NCBI GenBank assembly: GCA_050953005.1
Contig: JBMNLV010000004.1
Coordinates: 124,001 to 188,000, forward strand
Length of the DNA: 64,000 nucleotides
Source of the DNA: UBA6115 sp050953005
GTDB lineage: Bacteria > Bacillota > Clostridia > Christensenellales > Aristaeellaceae
Direction: 5' to 3'
The notes below the pieces were generated by a model. It searched no databases, had not been told where the DNA came from, and saw only the letters and a list, made by a program, of their open reading frames with translations. Positions 46,942 to 54,469 of this stretch are shown here, one piece after another (position 1 is the stretch's first letter; each line of letters begins with the position of its first letter). The translations under genes and the position numbers were made by a program.

Positions 46942-47833
46942 ATGCACGGACAAAGTGATTTGGAGGCTGGCTATCCCCGAATCTGTGCGCACCGGGGGTT
47001 TAGCACAGTTGCGCCTGAAGGTTCTTTACCTGCATTTGAAGCTGCAGTAGCGCTTGGCGCAGATGAGATTGAAGTTGATGTTTGGCCAACCAAAGACAAG
47101 GACATCATGGTTTTTCACGACCGGGAACTTGACCGAACAACAAACGGTCATGGACTTATCACCGACTTATCAACAAAGGAATTCGGGCTTTGGATGCCGG
47201 ATCTTGGTATTCTCCCCTTTTTTCTGGTTGCCGTATCCCTTATTTTGAAGAAATTCTTGAGCAATTTTCCAGTCGCGTTCTTGTAAATGTTCACATCAAA
47301 TCCCTTTACTCTCCAAATGACATCAGTAACCGCATGCAACAAAGGATAAAATACCTTCAAGAAATGTATATTTCTGACAAGAAGTCAGAGTTGCCTTTGC
47401 CGACAGATATCGAAGAGGTGTTTTCCGAAGTGGAAGAATATACAACACAAGATTATGATGAAGAAATATTTTGCCGGATTCTCAAGGTTATTGATAAATA
47501 CCATGCAAGAGAGCGCGTTTATATATCCGGGGCAAAAGATGTGCTTCGAACAGCTTTAAGGTTGGCGCCAGACATTGTGTTCGCAACTGCATTGAAGGCG
47601 ATTTGAATTATACTATTGTTAGGAATGCAGTTAGGTATAAGTGTAGCAAAGTACAGTTTTGCAAGCTTTTTCTAACCCAGAAAATGATAGATGATGCACA
47701 TAAGCAAGGCCTTGTTTGCAATCTTTTCTGGGCAGATGATCCTGAAGAAGCATTAGAGTTTACCAAAATAGGAATCAATACAATTCTGACGAACAACTTT
47801 CTGGCGGTGAAACGCGCATTTTCCAATCAATAA
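46942..47833 (+). pseudogene. Glycerophosphodiester phosphodiesterase, two frameshifts
   Basis: The start at ATG 46942 gives ICAHRGFSTVAPEGSLPAFE, the GDPD signature with catalytic HRG and Glu, then DEIEVDVWPTKD and VFHDRELDRTTNGHG. Near 47178 one base is missing (expected KEIRALDAGSWYSP, found by shifting frame at that point). The second frame carries the middle of the enzyme to near 47583, where two extra bases (a repeated GT) shift it again; the third frame reads RNCIEGDLNYTIVRNA and the end LVCNLFWADDPEEALEF, TNNFL. Together the pieces make an otherwise complete cytosolic GDPD of about 297 residues that would split glycerophosphodiesters. Sequencing error is an alternative to decay. Confidence 0.82.
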
Positions 47834-48106
47834 TATCAAGCAGCGAATAGAAAATTTTGAAGGAGGACTCACATGAAAAAGCTTTTTGCCCTAATGCTCG
47901 TCCTTGCATTGTCGCCGTTTATAGCCATTGGTGAAGGTTATGAACATGTTTTCGACCCTGCAAAAGACGAAGGACAGTTTGTTGTTCGTTTTTTATGGTT
48001 GGGAGAATGGATTGATGCCAAGCCTGGAGAATGCATAATCCTTAAATCGCCTGACGGTAAGGTTATGGTGCTGGATGCCGGTTATCCTAATGTCGTATCC
48101 TATGTA

Positions 48107-49735
48107 GTGTCTCCTGAATAACCAACAATTCAGCCACACAGGCACGCCAACGGTACCGGCGTGTCTGTTTTTGTGCTTTCCGACCGGCGAAATAGCGCTG
48201 CCAAAAAGAGCCAAATGTAGAGCCTCAGCCGCCTGAACAGGTTCCGGGTCAGGATGGCGGCATGAATGTCCACCTCGCTGGTGTGTTTCTGCCGCATCAT
48301 CACCAGATCAAGCCCATATCGGCGCTTGCAAACACCGATACATCCCTCAATATGACTCCGCTCTCCTGACTCCTGTCGCTCCAGTGCCAGCGCTTCCTCA
48401 TACACCTGTCGGTCTTTGGGTGGTCGTCCCAGTTTGGGACCATTCAACCGGATGCCACGCTCCCTGCACCAGGTGAGATTCTCCCTCGTTCGGTAGATCC
48501 TGTCTACCAGTCCCCGCTCCGGATAGTGGCCCGTTTGCTCCTTGTATCGCTCCATCGAAGCCATCAGTGTTTTGCTTTCGTTGAAGGCATCCCACGAGAT
48601 TTCCTCAATCCTCGCATAGCCATCGCTCAGGCTCAGCGCCACCTTCGCACCGAACTCCACCGACACTGCCGCCTTGCCCCGAACAATCGGTCGCACCCAG
48701 GGCTGGTGCAGGCTTACAATCCGGTCATCCACCCGGTGCGTATTGCTGTCATACATCTCCTGCTGCTGCGCGTACAGCAGCTGGATCACTGCCATGCGCT
48801 CCAGCTCCTTTGCGCTCAGCGCGTCCGGATATTTGCTCAGGATGGCTTCCAGATAACCGAGGTTCCGTTTGACATAGCCCAGCTGCTGACGAATCGCTTT
48901 GCGAATCTTCTTGCGCGTTGGTTTCCGGTCCCGGGCAAACCGCAGCCAGTCCCGCCTGGCCAGGTTCCGGTAGGTTCTGGGCTTATTACCTTCCGTTGCG
49001 CCTGCCTTGTGCGCTGTATCAATCATCCCTTCCAGCAGCTCCCGCCCTTCGTTGAGCAGCGAAGCATCGGTGGGAAAACGGATGTTCTGCGGAACACAGG
49101 TCGCGTCCAGGATCAGCGTCCCTCGGTTGACCGGGCCTCCTCCCTCACTGTCAGCGTCATCATGATTGTCGTCATCGGAACCAGGCTCCTTTTCTGCTTT
49201 CACCTTTTTACGGCCAATCACATAGTCATTCAACTCTGACAACATCTCCGGCGTGATCCGCTCCCGAAACCACGTCATCACGCTGGGGTCAAAGGGCCTG
49301 ACGTTGGTATATTCCGCAAACCCCAGGAAGTACTGCAGATAGGGGTTCTCCCGGATCTCTTCCACCGTGTCCTCATCTGAAAAACCATAGCGCTTCTTGA
49401 TAATCAAAGAGCCGATGGCCATCCGGGCCGACTTTGCCGGCTTCCCCTCCCGGGGGTTGCTAAACAGTGCAGCATACCGCTCCTCAAAGACTTCCCAGGG
49501 GATGAGCTCCGACATCCTTACCCATCTGTTCTCGGAATTCAGCCTGACGCCACCAAACAGCGTCGCGTCTTCAAAAAAGGTCGCCTGGCGTGCTTTCTTC
49601 TCGTACATACCGTTTCATCTCCAGTTCAAGTGCAAGGGTTTTGCGTGCTTTCTGCAATTATCCTTGCACACATGATACCAGAAAATGGCCGGAAGATGTG
49701 GATTTGTCTTGTGTTTGGAGTTGTTCAGCAGACAC
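48107..49735 (-). mobile_element. Intact 1629-bp IS5/IS1182-like element, copy 2
   Basis: Same ends as copy 1 (GTGTCTCCTGAATAAC at 48107; GTTGTTCAGCAGACAC to 49735), flanked by the 6-base direct repeat TATGTA (48101-48106 and 49736-49741). Offset to copy 1 is exactly 4408 bases at both ends and for the gene inside. Each copy has its own target duplication, so the two are separate insertions and not the arms of one composite transposon. Confidence 0.93.
48130..49608 (-). CDS. DDE transposase of copy 2
   Basis: A 492-residue protein identical to the transposase of copy 1, including DUF772-like N-terminal domain and the probable DDE residues Asp168, Asp369 and Glu421. Identity over the full length together with an equal leader means the two elements separated very recently and that at least one copy is probably active in this genome. 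Confidence 0.93.
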   Translation of the reverse strand: MYEKKARQATFFEDATLFGGVRLNSENRWVRMSELIPWEVFEERYAALFSNPREGKPAKSARMAIGSLIIKKRYGFSDEDTVEEIRENPYLQYFLGFAEYTNVRPFDPSVMTWFRERITPEMLSELNDYVIGRKKVKAEKEPGSDDDNHDDADSEGGGPVNRGTLILDATCVPQNIRFPTDASLLNEGRELLEGMIDTAHKAGATEGNKPRTYRNLARRDWLRFARDRKPTRKKIRKAIRQQLGYVKRNLGYLEAILSKYPDALSAKELERMAVIQLLYAQQQEMYDSNTHRVDDRIVSLHQPWVRPIVRGKAAVSVEFGAKVALSLSDGYARIEEISWDAFNESKTLMASMERYKEQTGHYPERGLVDRIYRTRENLTWCRERGIRLNGPKLGRPPKDRQVYEEALALERQESGERSHIEGCIGVCKRRYGLDLVMMRQKHTSEVDIHAAILTRNLFRRLRLYIWLFLAALFRRSESTKTDTPVPLACLCG

Positions 49736-50646
49736 TATGTAACGGAGGCTTTGGATGCACTTGGCATCACCTGCATCGACTACCTTGTGGCGTCGCATCC
49801 ACATGAGGACCATGTCGGCGGTTTTCCGGTGCTTATTAAAAAGTACGAAATCGGCGCTATGTACACAAGTCCGCTGACATTCGAGGCATCTTCCTACTAC
49901 CAAGCCTATTTAACGGCTGCACAGGAAAAAGGGCTTGAGCACATCATCCTCCATGAAGGCGATACTTTTATGTTTGGTAAAGAAATCGAGGTCAAGGTGT
50001 TTAATCCACCGGAAGAGATTCAATATCCTAAGGACTATGAAATAAACCCAACGAAGTTTATTAACGACCACTCTTTGACCATGAAATTCACCTACGGCGC
50101 CCGCTCTCTTATGCTGGCGGGTGACCTGTATATGAGCGGCGAATGGGCGGTAATCGACCGCTGGAACGGAGAACTTGCCTGCGACTTTATGAAAGCTAAC
50201 CATCACGGTTCAAATACTTCATCGTCTTCTGCATGGCGCAAGGCGGTCGGGCCGAAAATTACATTTATCACCAACGCCATCATTGAAGACTTAAATGTTA
50301 CCAAGAGGTTTACCAAAGAAGGCCAGCAAATGTACCATACCCTGCTTGACGGTAGCATTCGCCTTGCAATCAATAAGGACGGAAGCTACGAAGTGACCAC
50401 TGAAAAAGAACGTACGAGAACTATTTTTGATAGCAATTAGGCACAGTATAAATGAACGGTCACCAAAGCGTACCTGAGCGGATCTTCACTCAACTTACTA
50501 AGCAACCAGGCAGCATGACATGGCTAGCGGAGTCCAAAGTTGCGAACTTAATTTGACAGTACCTTACACCTCTATCATTGTTTACTCAATTATACTACAT
50601 ATCGTCTTTTTTCTATTGATCCTATTGCCTTTTCTTCCCCTGAATT

Positions 50647-50681
50647 GACAAAATCCCAGCTCTTATAACTGGGACTTTGTC
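50647..50681. terminator. Long hairpin between convergent genes
   Basis: GACAAAATCCCAG and CTGGGACTTTGTC pair over 13 bases (one mismatch) around a 9-base loop. It lies between the 3' ends of the interrupted hydrolase (+) and the nucleotidyltransferase (-), so it may serve both strands as a terminator, although U-runs are poor. It could also be a copy of a dispersed intergenic repeat. Confidence 0.5.
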
Positions 50682-50691
50682 GACAGTCTAA

Positions 50692-50708
50692 TGTCGCTTA
50701 AAGCGACA
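50692..50708. repeat. 17-base palindrome TGTCGCTTAAAGCGACA
   Basis: A perfect 8-bp inverted repeat around one central A, 11 bases after the hairpin at 50647-50681 and 28 bases beyond the nucleotidyltransferase stop. The rest of 50441-50646 holds nothing recognisable. Function unknown: second terminator stem or protein-binding site. Confidence 0.55.
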
Positions 50709-50736
50709 CATATAGAGATAAAAACGCATTTTTATG

Positions 50737-52092
50737 CTACCATCCATAACGCTCGGACCCCCATTCTTTTATCAAAAGCTCTTGCTTAGGATAGATTAAG
50801 GTCTTGTCCGGTACATCTTGGTCCAGTATTGTTCCCGCTCCGATGACACTGTATACTCCAACCCTTTTTCCGGGCCAAAAGGTAACATTGACACCAGTCC
50901 GGCAAAAATCCCCAATGTAAGTAGCGTTTGCATCATTCGCAGGAATTTCCTTTCGTCCTTTAACAAGGTGCGAACTGCGTCCGTCATCAAAGCGCAAGGT
51001 GCCGCAGACTGTTGCTGCACCAATGTCGGTGTGTTCACCTACGACTCCATAGATGTGCATGTAGTGATAAAGATAGGCACCATCAAAAACAACGCCACAT
51101 ATTTCAGCGCAATGATTTATAACACAACCATTTCCCACCACCGTATATTTATCTACGTAGCAAGAATTGGTTATGAGATTGCCGTGACCAATGACATTGT
51201 TGCCCATCAGTATCGCGCCGTTATTGATGAGTGTATCATCACCAATGATCGCGTTTCCCTCAATGATTACATTCCGTCCGACTCTGCTGTTTTTCCCCAG
51301 ACGAACGAAACCGCGGATATTTGCACTGTCATCAATTTGCGCATTCGAAGCCAGTTCATGGCGATCCAGTTCTTCGCACATCTCGTGTGCCAGCAGGCGG
51401 TTGGCGCGCAGAATGTCCCAAGGACGATCCAGATCTACCGCATCCTGATTTTGCAACTGCAAGATTTCTATTGTTATATCCTGAGCCATCAGAGCTACGG
51501 ATTGCTCTAAAAAAGATTCCAGCGGGCTCATAACACCAACTTGGACATCGCGAAAATACCCTGGGTTAGCGTTCAGGTAGCGTAACATACGCCGATCACA
51601 GGAAATGCCTGCAAAACCTTGACCACTCCCTTCCCTTGCTTGGCCACACATACCTGTAACAATGCCATCTTTACTGTTAACAACAATACCTTCATCCACT
51701 CGATGGGACAACAATAAAGGCTGTGAGGAGCTCCTGGCCCTTTTCACAAAAGATGATAAAGCTTTCTTTGTCAAAAACATATCGCCATACAGCACCATAA
51801 AACGTTCATCCTGTAACGTTCCAAGAGCCCTTGACAGACTCTGCGCGCTTCCTAAGCTTTGACCAACATCAATAACTTCTATTCTGTTTTCTTTCCCAAA
51901 TAACTCATAAAACTGCCCATGAAAGCGGTCCGCAGCAATCACTATGCGCTCCATCCCCAACTCCAGCAATCCCTCTATCGTGTGCTGGATAAGTGGTCGG
52001 GTACACAGAGGAATCATCGCCTTAGGCCTAATCGTGGCATACGGCCACATCTTGCTGCCTTTGCCAGCACACAGAACAACACAACTTGTCAT
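50737..52092 (-). CDS. GlmU-like sugar-1-phosphate nucleotidyltransferase with left-handed beta-helix
   Basis: About 451 residues from ATG 52092 (AAAGGA upstream); the longer frame from 52143 lacks support. The N-terminal half is a nucleotidyltransferase with the signature loop VVLCAGKGSKMWPYATIRPKAM and LYGDMF for the metal-binding Asp. The second half is a hexapeptide-repeat left-handed beta-helix (from about residue 250: ANIRGFVRLGKNSRVGRNVIIEGNAIIG and following), as in GlmU and bifunctional archaeal enzymes. It would make an NDP-sugar, with or without acetyl transfer. Cys in LCAG and Lys-Met-Trp replace the usual LAAGxGTRL pattern. Last gene of an operon otherwise devoted to transport and breakdown, which is unusual. 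Confidence 0.85.
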   Translation of the reverse strand: MTSCVVLCAGKGSKMWPYATIRPKAMIPLCTRPLIQHTIEGLLELGMERIVIAADRFHGQFYELFGKENRIEVIDVGQSLGSAQSLSRALGTLQDERFMVLYGDMFLTKKALSSFVKRARSSSQPLLLSHRVDEGIVVNSKDGIVTGMCGQAREGSGQGFAGISCDRRMLRYLNANPGYFRDVQVGVMSPLESFLEQSVALMAQDITIEILQLQNQDAVDLDRPWDILRANRLLAHEMCEELDRHELASNAQIDDSANIRGFVRLGKNSRVGRNVIIEGNAIIGDDTLINNGAILMGNNVIGHGNLITNSCYVDKYTVVGNGCVINHCAEICGVVFDGAYLYHYMHIYGVVGEHTDIGAATVCGTLRFDDGRSSHLVKGRKEIPANDANATYIGDFCRTGVNVTFWPGKRVGVYSVIGAGTILDQDVPDKTLIYPKQELLIKEWGSERYGW

Positions 52093-52093
52093 A

Positions 52094-52225
52094 TCAGTTT
52101 TTCCTTTCAACTGGTTGACGCTTACGATAGATAACAATGACAATCGGCAAAGTGGTCACAGCAGTAATGGGCAGGCGCAATATCAACGGCATCACCTGAC
52201 GGTTGGACATCTTGAGTGCAAGCAT
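52094..52225 (-). pseudogene. Short remnant of a membrane-protein C-terminus
   Basis: A 43-codon frame with a hydrophobic helix (LRLPITAVTTLPIVIVIY) and the basic tail RKRQPVERKN, whose TGA overlaps the region just before the nucleotidyltransferase start (one base apart). The TAG at its front and the lack of a ribosome site suggest it is the end of a lost transporter gene. Family not recognised. Confidence 0.3.
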
Positions 52226-52375
52226 GGTTGCTCGCTACATGGATGGAACCTGCTTGGTCTAGCATGTAAGGGTGCATCAGGCTGTGGCATCGAAACCTGT
52301 AAGGACTAGCCTAAACATACACCATCATTACTTAATCATATTAAAGAATACACTCAACCTTATTGCCTTTTTGCA

Positions 52376-53197
52376 TCAAATGTCCATCCCTTTAACATTG
52401 TTCACATCATCTTGTTCTACTTCACCAAGTGCAGCTTTTACTGCTGAGATATCTTTATTCATTGCTTGAACAAAGCGTAGAATGTCAATGTTCCATAATA
52501 TGATATTCATCCCTGCCTTCGCCCACTTTATTTGTTTATCTAGGTCCATCGAGAAATGATTTCCAACACTAATTTTATATTTTTTGCACTTCTTTATAAT
52601 CTCATTAACCGTCTCTAAAAAAACAGGGGAGTCATACTGTTCCGCAACTCCTAAGTTGACTGACAAATCATGTGGACCTATGAAAACGGCATCTATATCC
52701 GGAACCTGCAGTAACCTGTCCAGGTTGTCAACTGCATGCTTGCTTTCACAGTTAATGACTAGCATTTTATCTTCGTTATAGGATCTGAAATAATCCTCCT
52801 CCTGTTGAGACAAAGTCAGACTTCCATCCAGTACCCTGCCAAGCTTTTCACCTTTCAGAGGTCTGTAGCGAACCGCTCCTCTTAAAGCCTGAACCTGTTC
52901 TACCTTCTCAATATAAGGCGCTACAACTCCTGCCGCCCCACCATCCAGAGCCATACAAGCTTCAAAAGGATCAGGAGAAGGTATTCTAACAATAGGAGCG
53001 ATTTTTTCAGCATTGAATGCTTGACACATCCAAGAAACTTGAGCTCTGTCTAAGGGTATGTGCTCCGTATCAATAAATACAAAATCCAACTTAGTGGTGC
53101 GCAAATACTCAACCCATCTTGGTGCGGGAGAAGTAATCATGGTTCCATAGATGTGTCGTCCTTCCTGCATTGCCTTTTTCAATTGTTTTGCGTTCAT
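52376..53197 (-). CDS. HpcH/HpaI-family aldolase
   Basis: A 273-residue class II aldolase of the HpaI/citrate-lyase-like TIM-barrel family. Landmarks: FIDTEH with His46 (catalytic base), VRIPSPDP with Arg71, metal ligands Glu151 in INCESK and Asp177 in GPHDLS. These enzymes split 4-hydroxy-2-keto acids to pyruvate and an aldehyde, such as 2-keto-3-deoxy-rhamnonate or -glucarate and 4-hydroxy-2-oxoheptanedioate. Located after the DapA-family gene in one operon, so both could handle keto-deoxy acids derived from an imported acidic sugar. Confidence 0.88.
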   Translation of the reverse strand: MNAKQLKKAMQEGRHIYGTMITSPAPRWVEYLRTTKLDFVFIDTEHIPLDRAQVSWMCQAFNAEKIAPIVRIPSPDPFEACMALDGGAAGVVAPYIEKVEQVQALRGAVRYRPLKGEKLGRVLDGSLTLSQQEEDYFRSYNEDKMLVINCESKHAVDNLDRLLQVPDIDAVFIGPHDLSVNLGVAEQYDSPVFLETVNEIIKKCKKYKISVGNHFSMDLDKQIKWAKAGMNIILWNIDILRFVQAMNKDISAVKAALGEVEQDDVNNVKGMDI

Positions 53198-53410
53198 TTA
53201 ACCCCTCCTCCTGCAAAAGATGTTGAGATGTACATGTAGGGTTTTATGTTGGCCAATTGTTTTATGTATCTGTCAATAACCATGACAGGGTTCTTGCTGT
53301 TAAATCTATCAAACAAATCTCCTTTACACAAAGAAACGATGGGTTTTAAATGACGGTAAAATCTTTTCCGTCAAGCAAGCAACATCCCGGCTGGCATCTG
53401 CTGAGTAACA

Positions 53411-54334
53411 TCATTGATGAAGCCATTCAAGTATTTTCTGAGACAGCGACATAAGTTGTTGAACTTCTGATTTTGCAGTTTCATCAAACAGAGACCCGTC
53501 CTTGCTGCGTGAAAAAATATCGTTGAGTATGCCAGAAACTTGCAGGAAGTATTTTGCATTAACAGGATAAACTTGCCTCTCAATGAGTGCAGCCATTGAA
53601 AGCAATTCTTGAAGAGTTTCCGCTTTTCTATGATGGATGTGTGTGCATAGCCAGACATACAACTCCGGGTGGAAGTTCGCCATCACGCCACTATATCCGG
53701 TAATCCCGGCTCGCAGGGCAGGTAGCAAAGTCGCTGTATTCGCATTGTAGATTCGAAGCTTGCTTCCCTCAACCAATGTTTGTTTGGCAAGAATATCCTC
53801 CAGGTTACAGCATGTGTCCTTCAGGAAGTAGAACCTGTCAATCTTAAGCAATTCCTTGATTACATCCAAGTTGAGAACTCTTTTGTAAGGGTAGGGACAT
53901 TCGTAGAATCCCAAAGGGATTTCCGAATTGATATGATGCAGGAGTATATCAAGATTCTTTAACCATATATCGTCATTATGATCCTTTTCAGCCAGCCTGT
54001 TGGTAATCAGGATGGCAGCATCAATACCGGTTGATGCCATTCTATTGACCTCGTCGATCTGTTCCTCCATGCTGTCTGACACATGGCCGGAAGCTATTAC
54101 AGGAACACGGCTATCCGCAACATCTACAATATACCTGGCAATTGAAACCCGTTCTTCCACGCTTAGAAAGAACATTTCGCTGCTTTGACAAACAGCAAAC
54201 AAGCCGGATACGCCTTTTTCGATATACCAATTCACCAGCTTTTCAAGGGATTGGTAATCAATTTTATTATTCTTTGTGTATGGCGTAAGCATCACAGGCC
54301 AAACACCGCCCGGAAACTGAATTCCTGATTTCAT
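53411..54334 (-). CDS. DapA/NanA-family lyase (dihydrodipicolinate synthase superfamily)
   Basis: About 307 residues from ATG 54334, chosen for the AAGGGAGG site upstream (frame open to 54361). Class I aldolase barrel: GGVWPVMLTPY at the N-terminus, Tyr144 in GFYECPYP and the Schiff-base Lys172 in YFLKDTCC. Members include N-acetylneuraminate lyase, 2-keto-3-deoxy-gluconate aldolase and 4-hydroxy-tetrahydrodipicolinate synthase. The operon context favours a catabolic keto-acid lyase over lysine biosynthesis. FLKDTCC departs from the GIKEATG/GMKDTSG patterns, so the substrate is open. Confidence 0.88.
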   Translation of the reverse strand: MKSGIQFPGGVWPVMLTPYTKNNKIDYQSLEKLVNWYIEKGVSGLFAVCQSSEMFFLSVEERVSIARYIVDVADSRVPVIASGHVSDSMEEQIDEVNRMASTGIDAAILITNRLAEKDHNDDIWLKNLDILLHHINSEIPLGFYECPYPYKRVLNLDVIKELLKIDRFYFLKDTCCNLEDILAKQTLVEGSKLRIYNANTATLLPALRAGITGYSGVMANFHPELYVWLCTHIHHRKAETLQELLSMAALIERQVYPVNAKYFLQVSGILNDIFSRSKDGSLFDETAKSEVQQLMSLSQKILEWLHQ

Positions 54335-54469
54335 AAACAGCCTCCCTTGTTCAAAAAACAACCAACATGAGAAACAACTATCATAGATTTAATTATCGAC
54401 ATCCTGTCTCCACTATAAAAAGGATTAATTCAAAGCCTGAATAGGCTTGCCATCAAGCAAACAATCAAA

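Larger units (their letters stand above)
47873..50440 (+). pseudogene. Secreted metallo-beta-lactamase-fold hydrolase (ComEC-like), interrupted
   Basis: ATG 47873 starts a signal peptide (MKKLFALMLVLALSPF to GEG); GAAGGAGG is upstream. After codon 78 the element at 48107 intervenes; removing it with one 6-base target copy continues at 49742 as TEALDALGITCIDYLVASHP. The restored 310-residue protein has VLDAGYPN and the zinc motif His97-x-His99-x-Asp101-His102, then LMLAGDLYMSGEW and FMKANHHGSNTSS, as in the hydrolase domain of ComEC/Rec2-type proteins. It would act outside the membrane on a phosphodiester or ester. Last gene of the LacI-cluster operon. Confidence 0.88.

Noticed and set aside
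43699..49735. Composite transposon formed by the two identical elements
   Set aside because: Each copy has its own target duplication and the segment between them joins host genes that continue outside, so two single insertions explain it better.
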